Shown one piece after another: positions 35,801-50,640 of a stretch of DNA of 64,000 nt. The first letter of the stretch is position 1; the number at the start of each line of letters is the position of its first letter. Source of the DNA: Rosa chinensis (Eukaryota; Streptophyta; Magnoliopsida; Rosales; Rosaceae); contig NC_037089.1 in assembly GCF_002994745.2 (NCBI RefSeq), positions 14,836,141 to 14,900,140 on the forward strand, in the 5' to 3' direction. The notes below the pieces were generated by a model, which saw only the letters and a program-made list of their open reading frames with translations, had not been told where the DNA came from and did not search any database. Made by a program: the position numbers and the translations under genes.

Positions 35801-38800
35801 CCACCAAGACAAAGCATTTCAAGCAAACCTGCAAATAACATTGGCGAACAATGATGTTTTCTCCTGATTCATTTATTACAACATGTCTTGGGACCATAGT
35901 TACTATTTGTGATGGCACAACCACTTTACTCAAAGGTGGTCCTGTGGAAACCCCAAGCTTTGTAATAGATCTGATTCCAGATCCTTCCTCTGTTTCCAAA
36001 CTTATCTCCGCAAGTCCTGATAAAGAATCCAAGTCGATAAGCATCTCCGATGCATTATCTTTTAGCAATTTGAGACGCACTTTGCTGGATCTGCCAATGA
36101 AGGGTACATAAGATGTCCATAATGCCATATGATAATAGGGATGCCTATTAAAATCATACAATTAAAGAAAAATTTGTTAACTATAAATTATCTTACTTTA
36201 AGAACCATGATCTGGTTGACTTTGGAGGCAAATATAATCCAAATTCTGAAGGAATGCTAGAACCATACTTCTCTGCTTCATCCCTACACGCATGTTATGG
36301 CTATTAAGCAGGCAGCATATATAACTGCTCATTAATATTCTGATTTTATGAGAAAGAGGGACTACCTAGAAAGGGGCCTCTTATTAGACACAAAGAAACA
36401 AAGGCCAAATTCTGTATCATTTTTCAGGGAGTATGATGTGAAAATAGCAGCCTGCATATGCGACATAGAGATTAAATCCAACAATATAAAACCAACATAA
36501 GTAGGGATATATCTGTAGAACTGCAAATGGAAAAGACCAAAATGTGCTTGATGGCCATTGTCTATAAAAAAATATCAAGAATATTGTAGAAGCTAACAGC
36601 CATAGCATAACAACCTCTAATGTGCCTCTGCTCCCTCGAGACAATCTTAAGGCAGCAGAATACTTTCCCCCACCAAAATCCAGATCAATGTCCACAGAAG
36701 GCACATCACTTTTCTGCTTCAGTAACTTTTTGACCCAATCACTGCTGTTCGCTGGTTTGCAGCTTGCATCATAACCAGTCAGTGTGATTGTGAAGTAAAT
36801 AATCGAAGGGTTGGCATAAAATTCAACCATGGAACCAGAAGATATGGTTGATTGATTCCTATCATTGTCAGACGCAATAGTAGGACGTCCATCTGCACTG
36901 ATTCAAATAGTATAATTAGAACTTAGCAAGATAATTGATGGTGATCTCATAAGATTCCATTTCAGCATTTCCTAACCTGATTCACTGACAAAGACATGTA
37001 TCTCCGTATGCAATAAATTGGAAACACACACTGTAGGAAGAAGATAAATATCCTTTTGCTCTTGTAAGGCAACTGGTGATTTGCTATTTTCAAGGAGATT
37101 CATAGACCTATCAGGTTGTACAATAGGAACATTTCTCCTTATACTCTGAATCAAAAAATGCATGTCGACAGTATTTGCCCCTTCCGATTTAAGAGTACAA
37201 TGGGCAGTGCTGAAGGAAGATTTTGCAGATTCACTAAAGAAAGCCTTCCGCACTTTATAGCTTAATTTATCAAAGATTCCAGAGAGACGAACTGCCTTTC
37301 CACCTTTAAGATCATCTGACCATTCTGCTGAAATTGATTTCTTAGAGTTCATTAAGCCATCTGGAATTTCAGGTCTAAAAGAGAACAAGAAATTGCCTGC
37401 AAATCATTCACCAACCGTGCAGAGTTTGAGGAAAATAGCAAACACAAGCGGAAAGAAAAATGAAAGCAGAAGATTGCATCTATTAGCCAGACAACACTGC
37501 TTTTAGCATGTCAATATATACACCTAATAACTACATAAAGAATAAACAACTTGGCATCAAGCTTCAAACTTCAACTGAACCCAGTTTAAATCAGAGCGAC
37601 AAACATTTATTTATTTATTTGGAAAGTAACAAAAACCCTGATTTCTGTTCTGACAAACAAAAAAACACGAGGCATGAGTTATTTAATACATGAGTGATAC
37701 GAACTGATTGACTTTATGCATTCAATACTCAAAATTCAAGTATGTTAATAACAGTGATCATTACGAGGCATGTTACTCTTAAAAAAAAAAAAAGGAAAAC
37801 AGAAATTGGCATTTTGATTCAATTAAAACAAATGAATACCAAGACTTAAAGACCTCAGGGCCTTCTTTTCTTCACCAGACAAATTTATAGCATCAAACAT
37901 GGCCATGGAGTCATCATATGTATCACCAGCATTAAGCACCACTGAAGCAAACACATCTTCCTTCTGCTGAGATCGTCGAAATCGTAGCTTTATAGACAAT
38001 CCAGTTTCATTGTGTATTCTTACGAGAGGAGAAATAAGAATTGACAAACCATCCTACAAACAGGAGGAACATTATAAACCACATAGCAAATACAATCCAA
38101 AATGACTAAATAGAATGAACTAATGATATTCAGAGGAGACCAATAGAAGAAAGTACCTGGGATTTCCTTGAAACGTCAACTATAACAAATGGTCCAGGGT
38201 AAGTTTGTGAATCTGTTTGAAAATGAAACACAGAGAACATGTTAATCCAAACACAAGTAACTGATTCAAATGCTGAAATCATCATCAACAACCAGGAAAC
38301 AAGCATAAAAAAAATAGCTGGAATGCACTTAAGAATCCAAGTTCATCATAATCAATTCAAGCTCATCATCCACCAACTTGAGCCTAGCTCATCCAGTAAG
38401 TTTGATCACAGACTAATCCACTGCTGAATTGGCTCTTCCCATATACTTTAGCACTAAGCACTAGGCAATGCTGTCTGTCCACATGGGTCCGTTTCTATCA
38501 TGTATGATCAATCCATGGAAAGAACTTAGTTAACTGCTTCTTTTACAGTTAATATTTCTTTAGGAGGCATATCTCACATCACCCGTAACCTCATAGATCT
38601 CCAGTCAGAGGTCCATCAAGTTTAAGAGTTCATTCCACTCAAGGGTCTGAATGTATCATTAATTTTATTCTCCACCTATATAATTGAATCCACTCCAGGG
38701 TCCAACTTCATTTAGAGAAATGAAAGGAAAGGTGAATTCATTTCATTTACTAGAGAACATAATGAATGCAGGCTGTAGCCTGTACCCAATGATGTATGCT

Positions 38801-41800
38801 GGTATATTAAAACAACAGGAAACCAATAAAAGGACAAAAAGTTAAGGCATTTTTTATGCTATATACTGGAAATAAAGCACACCTTTAAGTGACATTATTT
38901 GTGTTCTCCAAGCAAATGCTTGAGCTTCTAGGTGAGAGACATGAATTGGAGAGGTCATCAAAGAAGATCTAGGACCAGTAAGTCGGATTGACATGACTGA
39001 TGCCATCTCTGGAGGTTGGTTTTCCAAATCCGAGCACCTTACAATTAGTATATCATGAAGATCGATCATTTTCTTTTTTGAGAAGAACAGAGTGATTAAC
39101 AATTGTACAAGAAAATACAAGAAAGAGATAACTAATACAAACCCCTACTCCCCAGTCAAGAAGACTGCACTACAAGCTACGTCTTTAAATTATTTGACAA
39201 CGAAGCCGCTTAAGTTATCAGAACATAAACTTGCTATCTAATCTTTGTTTGCCTAGCTGCCCATTGCCAGAACATTTAGGCCTCTCCTCCAGTGAGAAAT
39301 GTTTCTTGCATTTTATATCTAATTTATTGGAGATTGGGAACTTTTTCATAAATGAAGAGCTCATAAAAACATTTTAATCAGAAATTGGAAATTTCAGTTC
39401 TGATTCAACGTATGGTGCTACCTTCAAAAGGTGGATTAATATAATTCATTACTACAGTGAGCTACCTTAAAATAATGGACGTAGACTGCCTTCTGGAAAC
39501 TTTTACACTTTGCTCATCACACTGACAAAGAAGGTTTAATCCTGACTGGTTCTCCACCTGCCATTTGTAGAAAATTTATAATAAAAGCCACAATCAGGAG
39601 TTTTATAAGGGAATATACTACTAAGAAAAAGTTAGGATGAAAGCACAGAGAAGGGGAGTGAAATAGAGAAACAGAGAATGAAAAATTTCTCCACAACTGA
39701 ATAGTAAATAGTGTTTTGTGAACTCACCAATTTACAAATTAACTCCTCAAACATCAATATCCAATAAAATCTTAAACTAAAACCATACGAAATAGACACC
39801 ACTTAGATGTGGTACCACCAATAGCAGGAAGCTAGTCTGTTTACACTGTTTAAATTATAACCCCTCAAACAAGGTCAAACATTAACTTATGAAGTCTATG
39901 GCCCTAGGCAAGAGTACCTAACGGCTAAGCTCTCAGACAATTTGATCCCCGACATATTAGATAAAACATGGGTTAGATCGAATTCAATATCATATCCAAT
40001 TCACTTCAGGCCAACATTACTGCCAATTACTAGTTCTCAAACTGGAGTATGCATATAAAATCACAAACAATAAGGTCGGGTGGATTATCCACTGAATCAG
40101 ATCGAGCTCTAGTAGCAATTTATGGTAAGATTTTATCCACGGGGACTCATGGGGCCGCCAACCAATATATTAAGTTACCTGAAAGTTTCACAGCTGTCCC
40201 AAAACTTTTTGGCACTCACTTGGTCGACAATATGTGAGCAAGTGGAAGTTTATGAATTTAGTCATAGTCAGCATATTGCTCATTGCAACAGACAAACTAA
40301 TATCTGGCAGACTGAGCTCCCTTTCATAAGGGAGATGATTGGCATGCAAACTAAACCACTTGAAAAGTACATAAAAAGATTCATTGTAATGCCTACTGTC
40401 ATATGAAGAATATTCACATACCGTATGTTTTTCATATGAACAACATTTTAATGTAACATGGACTGATGATATGACAGAGTAGCAAACCTTGCAACAATTG
40501 GCCCAAATCTTAGTACTTCTCACTGAGAAAGGACCAGCTAAATTTAGTTTCCCAACTGTAAAGAGAAGTATGTCCAATGAAAGTTCGGATAGGGATATAT
40601 TCAACTGCAAGAATGTGATGTTACAATTTTGTTATAACAAGGATATATGGATCAGACCAACGAAAAAAAATAAAGATATATGGATAGTACAAAAAGTCCT
40701 CTCTTCTTTCATTTCATTTTGATCCCAAATAAATGAAAATATAATTTATTGCTATGACAGCATCATTCATAAAATCACAATCTTAACCTCTTTAGTTCTG
40801 CAATGGATATGAACAGGTACTCCATGCGAAACAGCTTCTGAACTCTGAATTTGGAAGCTTGAACGATAGAAAAGGCATGTTTCAACTGGGTGGATAAGTT
40901 CTCTCCTGCATTCAAACACAGTAGTCAAAATGTACCGAAAGCTGGTGAAATGAGGACTGGATTGAAAGAAAAAGTCACCCATGTGGAAAATAATAGAACC
41001 TGTACAACTTATACAGCATAAAATGCTTACCATTTGTTTCTTTGTGCATCAAAGTAATATACCACTGTTGTTAAGGAGCTTATAATCCTAACTTTAGAAG
41101 GGAGAATTTGAACAGTAAGTTTGGATCGTTCGGTTCTGTCACTGCAACCACCAAGGAGAGCCATGTCTTTTGACTCTTCAAGTTCATGTTTGGACTGTCC
41201 AGTTCTGCCAATGCAACAACGAAGGAGAGGCATGTCTTTTGTATCTACGAGTTCATGGATAATGGTCAAGGAAATTGTGTCAAATGTAACATCAATGCAA
41301 GGAAGCTTTCCACCCTTCCCAGAAGTTTTCCCTTCATCACTCTGTTGCGGACGAGCCACAGATGCCTCTCCAGGGTAGTTATCCATCTTTATGTCATGAG
41401 CTGTAGGAGCATTGTGGAACACTTTCAACTTGATTGGATTTCCAGGCTTTCTAACAAACTCTGGAATCCCATCTACAATAGCAACAGCAGAGTCATTCTT
41501 TTTGTTTACAAGGTAAAAGGTCCTTTTAACCAATTGATTGTAGGGCTCCCAGTCAATGTCACCCTCATAACTTTCAGGCTCACAAGAAACCGCTGTCCAA
41601 AGTGCCCCTGCATTATCATTCGCACTAGAGACGTCAACAAAATCAGATCCTCGACGGTAGTTCAAGCGCAATGGCTCCCCAGAAGCATTCTTGGCATGCA
41701 ACGATATCAAGGAGAACCACAAAACTGATGAATTCCATCCCTTTTGATTGTTATACTTGACCTGCACGTGTTACAGCAGAGATGGCAACACCATGAAGAT

Positions 41801-44800
41801 AAAGGGAGAGAAGAAGCAGTAACTAAAGACTTGCATCAAATCTGAGTAGTCAATTGCATGATCACATAATTATAGTTTATTATTCTGTTTTATTTTTTTT
41901 CTGTTTGGGTTAATCTTCATTCATACTTGATCTCATTCTACTCGATGCATCACCTTGGAAAATGTTCATTTGTATAAATATTTATCTAGAGAGTTATTGT
42001 TAGTATTATTATAAAGTGCGAGACTCAAATTCACGACCTCCCACTTATGAAGGGAAGACTAATGCCTGGATCAAATTCTCATGGGCAGGCTCTAGAGAGT
42101 TGGCACAAGAAGTTTCAAATAAAACAAAAATTAGATTGGAAAACTTTCCTCTATCTTGGATATGGAGGCTTTAAATTAAGAAAAAAAAAATAGAGATTTG
42201 AAGAGAGTCAATGGTCTATTCACTCATAAGTTGTATCTATCTTCCCAGTGTCTACCTTTCAAGACTTATTTGTTAATTATTTTCTATCCTGTATACCATT
42301 CACTAGACTTATCAGGGCTCATAATTTTTCTGTAACCAATATTCACAAAGCTAGTTTGTTCCAACCTAGCACTATGAATGACTATCTCAAAAGCTGAACA
42401 GCTGTATTAGAGCATCTGAATAGTCTCAACTTTATGAACTACATAGCATGAATAAACATAAATTATCGCAACCGAAACATAAATAGCATGCCAAACAATC
42501 AAATGCAAACCCAAAAAGCCAAAATAGTTGAGCATCCCCTACAGATAGTAACATACTTATCACAGTACTCTCTCAAAGGTAAGCGAAAGAGAACAACCAA
42601 AAAGGCAAAAACTTGTAATTATATCAGTATTTTAAAACAACATTCATGGAATTTAATACTTCAATAACAAAATAGCTCGAAATTATAACTTTGAACTCCT
42701 GATTTATTGCAGAAAAAAAAAATACTAAAATTTCAATTTGGGAAAATCTAGAAATGTAAAGTAACAATGTACCATACCATGAAAAGAGCGCTTTCTCCCA
42801 CAAGAGAATAATGAACTGCACCCGCTAAGCTGTACTTATCCTCATTACCCTCAACAGTAAAATACATATGTTGATGGACATCCTGAATTGCCACTATTGC
42901 ACCTGTACAGATCATATTATTTGTTAGCTCAAATCCTCTCAATTCTGCAAACAAGAGATGTTTCGCTGTATACCATTAGGAACCATTGTCTCCACACTAT
43001 TTTTTAATTCCTCGTCATTAGACCAGTGCCTTCTATCCGGTTCACTGATCAACTCCTCCCCAAATACCCCAGAAAAGGATGAAATCATAGACAAAAGCAT
43101 CTGATGCAAAAATGCAGATCAGACTCAGTGACACATGTTTAACAATTTGAGACAAACATACTGTTTCAAACTTTAAGAGCATCCAGAGAAATATAGGCTT
43201 GCTGACCTGTATTTGAGATAGAGATATTGTAATATCAAAACATGAAATAGTTCCGCTTCCAACCCAAACTTCATTTAAAGGCTTCTCAACTGATATGAAG
43301 GCAGTTCCCCCTTCCTGTCTTAACTCGCACTCACTGGAGGCTAGTTCTTGACCCTTTAGGATATATTTGTGATGACTTAGACGAAATACCTCATGCAGAG
43401 AACTATGTTCAGAGTGCTCTTCCTGTGATCCAGGACGTCTTGAACTACTTGCATTATTAACAGGATGAATCTCGTCCATGTGCTGAGAACCTGTAGACGC
43501 TCCTGATGCAGCATGAGATTGAAAAGTATTCGATGTGACTGAAGAAACTTGAGAACTTTGGGTTTTATTTTCCAAAATTTCTTGAAGGACCTGAGAAAGG
43601 ATTGATATGCGAGAAAGCTTAAATATAAATTTTCTTAGCATGTTTTCCAACTCAACGTTCAAATGGGCATCAATCTCAAGCACAAGCTCCTGTACAGCAC
43701 CTGCAAAAGTGAATAACTCTTTACATATGTATAGAGTGAGTGTACATCTGTAACTAAAGTGAAAAAAAAAGTTGCATATACCATTCTCTTCCTGAATCAC
43801 AAGAGCGCAAGAAAAACGAGATATATTTAAGCTAAAAGCTTCCATCTGTCCCCCTTTGACCAGTGGAGATGTACAAGGAGTCTCTTGCATACAGTCCTTA
43901 TCAGAATGACTATCTGGTCTAGTCATATTTACAGCAGTATCAGCTTCTTCAATGGGCTTATCTTCTTCAACGTGCTTATCGGATGATTGTGAGCCAGATA
44001 AAATATTTGTGAAGCAATCAAGATATGAAGAAAAACATCGCAATAAGGTAGCCGAAGCTGTTGTTTCAAGGAAAAGGAAACCACCCTGCCAAGTAGCATC
44101 ATGAGTCACTTACATGAAGAGGTGACTTAAATTTAGTTAATCATGCACAAGGAATGGATTCAACAGGTTCTATCTAAAATCATTACATCAAAAAGACGTA
44201 ACTTTTCTACCTATGACGAAAAAGCAAAAGGGAAAAAAAGGGCAGAATAACAAATATATTTGACCCTGTAATTTGAGGTGAGATTTCATTTAGGTCCACA
44301 GTATTCTAATTTAGCAATCCATTCTTTTTCTTTCTCCAAATGTAGAACTTGTATAACTTAGCAATCCATTCTAAATTTAACCTGATCGGGTAACATCATT
44401 TCATTTGCAAGTCTAGTGTTTTACTTGCAATTACTGGAACTTTTAACTACTGTTTTACTTGCAATTACTGGAAATTTTAGAAGAATTTATTGCTCCGTTC
44501 TTTTTTTTTTTTTCCAGTTGTTTTAAGTATCTTTTATGTATCTTTGTTTATGGAGCTCTAGTCCACTGCTGTGTAATCTTTCTTTTGTAAAGCAATCAAC
44601 TCTGTCTCTCTCCAAAGAAAAAACTAATAGGACTGAGTTCACTCCAGATTTCAGAAAGCAAGATATTTAACCTAAAAAGTACTACCAAAAAAAATTACCT
44701 GAATTTCACAACTGATTCTCTGAAATTCACCACCAACAGAAACTGATGACAAAAACTTATTTAATTGATGCGCCTCATTCATAACATTCTTTGCTGAGCA

Positions 44801-47800
44801 TCTTCCCACATAAATCTTACCCAGTGCAAGATTTACAAGTAACCAATGGCTTGAGCCCGGAGGTCGAATATTTGAAACCAGTTCTGACCCTTGAATAAAG
44901 CTATAGTTCTGATGACCTGAGCTTTCAGAATTAGTGAATGGGAAATTTTCCGTGTGCTCTGTTTCACTCACAGAATTAGTATCAAGTGTGTTGCTAACAG
45001 TGCCAATAGATGAGCAGTTCTGAGATAGGAACAGTGATAAACTAAGTACACAACTAGAAAGTGATAGTTGATATATGCAATCAAGAGATTGCAGTAGCAG
45101 ATCACTAAGTTCAGACTGATCAGTACTTTTGCCTCTCCGATTCTTATATCTAAAACTTGAAGACTGAATTTCTGATAAATTAGAAAGAAGTATCACTTTT
45201 CCTTCTTTGTAAGACATATCAAGACTTGTTTGATGAACTGAAATCCAAATTCCATAATCAGGCAAGTCATGCTCAGACAACTGTTTGCTACTTGAAGCAT
45301 CAGAGGTTGCTAGGCAGCTCCCCACATTATCACCCATCCTAGACTTGTGCACGATTATATTCATTGACTTGATTTTGAAGGTCCCATTAGTTGAAAATAG
45401 GACACTGCTATAATTCAAGGGAGGTTCATGCGCTGTAGTCTCCTCGTTCTCAGATTCAGCATTTGAATATTGTTGCTTTCCAAATTGTAATGGCAAGTCA
45501 CTGACAGATGCAAAATGTCTAAATGAATATGATACTGCAGAAGATAAATTTGCAAGCACCTGTCAGAAAGATCTTTCTTTAGTCATAAGAAATTGGTATG
45601 GAATGAAATCAATCTAGTGTCCAATGTTGATAACAGACATCAAATTTCTGGTCCTTTAAAATGTCATCATATTAGTAACCAAAGTTACAACACCAATAAG
45701 AGGAAGGCACTTGGCAAGGGAGCAAGAAAATTACTTTAAAAGGAGTAAGGTACAAAGGAACCTTTAAGCAACAAAAACAAGAAAATACGAAGAATATTAA
45801 ACTTAACACAGAAAAGATGCCTCAACCCCAACAAAAGCATATTTAGTTCTCTCTTTCCAAGTATACAACATCAAAATATAACCTTATTATTAAGTAGAGG
45901 TGAGCCGCACGTTAAAAAAAGGTGAAAACTGCAGTTCAGTACTTCTGTACAGGTACAAATCAGTAAGAAGTTGGACTGTATCATTAATGTTTCTATGCTA
46001 GTATAATGAAAAATAAAGAAAATAAAATCAATACTAAAACCAAAATAGACCTTAACTAGGCAGCAAAAAGAACAATCACCTGAAAGAGAACATCAAATTC
46101 ATCCATGTACGATAAAATGGTGAATCCTTCAGTTTTCCCAAACAAAGCCGCAGAGAAAGCAATAACATTTGTGCTAAATGAATGAACATACTCCCTGCAA
46201 TATAAAGAATTCCAACTGTCAGGACAGGACAGAAAATTATTATTCTGTTAGACGCAACTTATTCTCTTCTGGGTTTAGATGGTGAGCGAAAATAAAAAAT
46301 GAATTTTTTTTTTTTTGGACAATAAGAATGAAAAGTTTCGATCTTTGAAATCATGAAGCATAAAATAATAAAATTAATTAAAAATTAAAGAAAAATGTCG
46401 TCTAAATAAAGAATTTACGCCTGTGTGAATAAAATCCCTAATGCAGTTAAGAAATTAGATGAAAATACCAGAAATGATTTTCAAAACAAATAATTAAAAA
46501 CCAGTGACCAAAATGTCTAGCAGAAAGGAAGTTCATCAGAACCATAGGAATTCACTGTGTGTATTATGACTGTGTGGAGAATTTGGATTATAAAAATAGG
46601 TTGTAAAAGTTCAATCAAGCAACCATCATATAAACACTCTGAAAAATTGTAGAGAAGATCACAAGAGAGTAAACTATCAAAGCTCCACGAGAGCGAATAC
46701 AATGCGGAGCATCAGAAGAATATCCAACCTGGAGGATAACAACTGCAAAGTCATTGGCTTAGAAACCAAAATCTGGCTTTGTCGTTTTCCTGCTGCGGCA
46801 ACCAGGCAGACATCTAAACCATCAACTCGTATGTAGGAACCAAGAGAGATCCCACCCTGAGCTTGATACTTCCCATTATTAGAGTTAGAGATATCAATCA
46901 CCAGAGGCTGGTCCATCCTGACGCACTCTGGTTCCACATCATCAGATGCTGAGGGCCCCACGAATGATGCAAGATCAAACTTTGAGGTTGGCCAAACAGC
47001 AGCTTCAATATTGTGCACATCAAATGCAACGTGAAAATCGTCCTGAATATATACATGATTTTTGTCTTTGTTGCCACCGTCAAAATTCTTTCCCAATGAC
47101 ATAAGGATGTGAGGACCAGCAATGAATACCCCTAGTTGAACATGTTTTTTTGGAAGCATTTTAAGCAATGCCATTTCTAATCTATTAGCATAGCACTTGT
47201 ATTTGCTATCCAGACTGATTTCTGGTTTACTCTCACTGGTTCTTGGAGAATGTGAAAGACCGGGTGACTGACCATTGGTCTCTCCCCAGCATAGAGTATG
47301 TTGTATCTGCCTAAATAGCAAAGACAATGATACTATTGATGAATATCCCAACACAAGATTCAACTTTCCCAGAACAAAATAGAACTTCCAAAAACCAGAA
47401 TCCGATGTTTTGAGGTCTGGATATATCAAGAAATTTTTAAATTCACAAAGAAGGAATGGAGTTTCAGAGTACTGAATTTCACTTTTTCCAAATTTATCGC
47501 ACTCACTTCTCCAATCCAACCACATGTCTTTCAGAAATGAGACACAAGAACCTTCAACATGATCAGCACAACCAGTTTCAGAAGTTTCTAAAAGTGGAAA
47601 TATTTCTGCTGGCTCACCCCACAGAATATTGTTCCACTTATCATTGCTCTCCTTCCAATGTGCTTCCATAGAACTAAAGAATAATTTTGAACTGCTTTCT
47701 TTAACAGGAGCTTCCATAAGAGATGAGGATCTGACCTTTAATTGCCCACAGGATATCAGTAAAGACTCTTCACACATGTCCTCTACATATTTTAATAACA

Positions 47801-49624
47801 GTGCATCAACTGAAAGACGAAATGAAAGTGAATCCGAGTAAGTGATCCCAAGATGTGATTTCAACTTCTCATTTACTAAGAGTTGAATTTCATTTCTATG
47901 AGAGATAGTGATTTGAACTTTTCCAAGCATCAAACTGAAGCAAAACTGCGTACACGGACCTTCAGAAACAATATCCAGATCTGCACTCTTTGGCTCATTG
48001 ACTAATATTTTCCTAAAAACAAAGAGGTGCATAATAAAAAGGACTATCTTGCAAAAAAATCTCCAGGCACAAGCTAGTAATGAAAGGATTATGAGAAGGA
48101 AGTTGTAAATTGTAGTCACAAATGGTTTTTTGGAACTATATTCGGGACATTGAACATTTGATGCTGCTCTGTTACGGGCTACTTTCCATGCCTGTGCAAT
48201 AGCTTCAGCTGGCAGCTCTTTCTCAATATCAGAAATCACCTTCCATTGGTTTTCAACAGAACTCAAAAGCATCTTGTCCTCATAGATTCTAATAGCTGAT
48301 CTTTTTAGTAAGTGGTCGTCATAATATCCAATTAGCAACAGTAAATACTCATAAGCATTGAGATAACGTAACCAGAAACAAACAGCAACAGCTGACTTTT
48401 GCAACGACCACCTATGAGCTGAAGTCATATTGTCAATTCTACTCGCAGCTAGCTTCCACAGTTGTCTGCCATCTCTAGCACGATGAGATTCTTGGGATGA
48501 TGCTGTAGTGAATGCCAAATAGAAAGAAACATCATCCGGAGAAAATGAAAAATGTATTTCAGGGACTCGAAGATTGATGTCTACAAGCTGAAAATCATTC
48601 AACTTAATGCAACTGCACAACTCGGTCAATAACAAGACACGTTTGAGTTGACCTGCCCTCTTAAAACCAACCTCACAACCACTGCCTACTATAGCAAAAG
48701 AGCTCTCCTTCATAGGTACAAAGAATGTACCAAAAAGGCCTCGAAGAAGACACCCACGATCAATATACTGAGGATCTACATTTATATCTTCTATATCCAG
48801 TGAACAGAAAAACGAATCATTTAAGATCGGAACCTGGACTTGGACACTAATATCATGCACTTGGAGCTGACAGTGTGTGAGTAACAGATTCAAAAGAGAT
48901 GTTTTGAACTTATTTTTCGGAGTCGTAGAAGTAGCCATAAGATTTTCCAGAAAAGCATGCACAGCACTCCCCTGAAATCCAGCGACAAGCCTCATTAATT
49001 CTCCAATTGATATGAGATTCACCAGTCAAAGTAAGCAAACAATTCTTTTTCTCCTTCTTTTCTAACCTAACTACTTAACTAGCCGAGTTATAAAAATAAA
49101 ATAAAAATAAAAAACCTGGAATTCAAACTTAGCAGCAAGAATGTTTACCTGAGGATCAATCTCAGAAAGCTTCTTCTTCTTCGTATCCTCTGCAAATGTA
49201 TCCTCAGAAAGCTTCTTCTTCTTCTTCTTCTTCTTCTTCAACTCCCTTGAAATTAAAAAAAAAAATAAAGCTCAAAATAACCAAATCATAGAAACAAAAA
49301 TTGAACACGAGCAGAGAGCGACCGAGTTAACACAGTAACTCACCGAGTCGAGAGCATCACTTTGACGCCATGAAACTCGATTGAAAATGCAGGAGCGAGC
49401 CAGTTCGAGAACCGAACGCTCAACTGTTCGACACTGACCTCCTTATACAAAAGCCCGTCCGAATCGTCGCCGAGCCGATTGAGCGCCGCGGTATCGAACC
49501 GGAGGTTCTTAGCCACCGCGTGCGAACTGATCAGCCCCAAACTGAGCTCGAGTTCCGGCTCTTCCCGAAGCCACGGCCGCAGCAGAGCGGCCAGCCTCCG
49601 CCGGATTGTGCCGCTCGGAAACAT
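29809..49624 (-). CDS. VPS13: VPS13-family bridge-like lipid-transfer protein (many exons)
   Basis: About 20 kb, several dozen exons. VPS13 proteins move phospholipids between membranes at contact sites. Exon 1 (49624-49344) is a chorein-type N-terminus (RRRLAALLRPWLREEPELEL, then SVEQLSVRFSNWLAPAF). Exon 2 is 49245-49149 with a poly-Lys run. Exon 3 is 48971-46729. Next are 46194-46080 and 45559-44699; all five agree in phase. Further exon blocks lie near 44090-43783, 43700-43208, 43100-42975, 42903-42779, 41763-41036, 40912-40788 and 39036-38885, then continue to the stop at 29809. The VAB/SHR-BD region lies near 36146-35273 (WTSYVPFIGRSSKVRLKLLK). The C-terminal conserved part is near 32440-30430 (FFDPSRALVTLPGLTLG, then GFLGTKRYFGDLGKS). 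The last exon ends VARRIVSGFLLTFLDNN. It resembles Arabidopsis At3g50380 more than SHRUBBY. No disabling change seen, though not every junction was checked. Confidence 0.88.
39558..40787 (-). other. long VPS13 intron
   Basis: About 1.2 kb between coding blocks. Several short frames on both strands have no recognisable content. No clear transposon ends. Confidence 0.45.
41115..41245 (-). repeat. tandem duplication inside a VPS13 exon
   Basis: Two adjacent copies of roughly 66 bases encode KDMPLLRCCIGRTGQSK and KDMALLGGCSDRTERSK in one exon. The frame is kept, so the protein gains about 22 residues in a region likely to be a surface loop. Confidence 0.7.
41763..42778 (-). other. long VPS13 intron
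   Basis: About 1 kb, AT-rich, between coding blocks. No gene or bounded mobile element seen. Confidence 0.45.
49210..49240. repeat. (TTC)n / poly-Lys microsatellite in VPS13 exon 2
   Basis: An uninterrupted run of TTC on the plus strand encodes eight consecutive Lys in VPS13 exon 2. A shorter Lys run with the same KLSE context follows (about 49165-49185), suggesting a small coding duplication. Confidence 0.8.
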
Positions 49625-49764
49625 TCCAACTGTGCTAGCAAAACCGGAGCTCCAGCATTAGAGAATTCGGAACTTTCTGGAGAGAGGTGGTGGTGATAAG
49701 ATTGAAGATGAGAGTGAGCGGCGGGAAAGTGAGAGCAGGAATAGGCGGTTGGGGTTGGTCTCAC

Positions 49765-50640
49765 AGTTTGTGAAGACTTTTCTTTTTCTTGTGTCCTATG
49801 TGATATTATTTTAATCTTTTTCTGTGAGCGTTCATGGAAATCGAGGTAACGGTGATCGGAGAAAGGTTTGTGTTTCGGTTTTTTGGGGTCGGAAACCGGG
49901 AAAGGTTGTTACAGTAAATAAATCACGCGATTGTAGAAGTGTTTTTGTATGGAGTAAGAAGGCGAAGGAATAGCTCACCGTGCGGTGTGGCAGTGATTTC
50001 ACTTTTGAAGGAGAGACTCCACAAGGTACTGGGCCAAGTAACTCGCCTCAGTAAACAAAATTGGGCCCATGGTAAAACACGAATAATTACCATGAGATAC
50101 ATAATCTAGAACACAAAGCCCATGCGCGGCCCTTATTTTTCGGAGATCCATGCGGACATCAAATTGATCCATGTGGAATGCCCAAGCCCGTACGACCTAA
50201 TTTCCGTTTATTTCCTCAGCTTTCCGTTAATTGTGAAATAACAATAATACCCCTTTATCTTGGCTTTTCGTTTCTTTCTGATTATATTCATCTCTTTTCT
50301 GAGTTGCGGAGAGAAAGCGAAAGATAAACACAAATAGAGACGGAGAAATAGAGAGAGGACTATGAGCAAACAAGATGAAAAGGAAGAGTACTCCCCTACA
50401 AGTCCCCATGTTTGGACTTTGGCCAAGATATAAATGAGAGATAGAAATCATACAAAATTTTAAACTTAAAAAACTCAAGATTAACCACAAATGATACTCG
50501 AGAATCGAAAGCCACACTCAATTATCTTTTTCTTTTTTTTTTTAATTTTAATCTGACCGTCTATAATGTCTTTTGAGAAGAACAATGGACATAAATCACA
50601 TAATTGTCTATAATATTTGAAAGTTTTTAAACTAAATCAA
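49765..50640. other. VPS13 upstream region and intergenic DNA
   Basis: Contains TGGGCC/GGGCCCA-type site II words (for example near 50033 and 50065) that may belong to the VPS13 promoter. After about 50500 the DNA is AT-rich up to the LINE. No gene recognised. Confidence 0.5.

Noticed and set aside
46500..46728. Continuation of VPS13 exon 3 to the stop at 46677
   Set aside because: A donor at 46729 gives the correct phase to the next exon, so the frame beyond it is intron.
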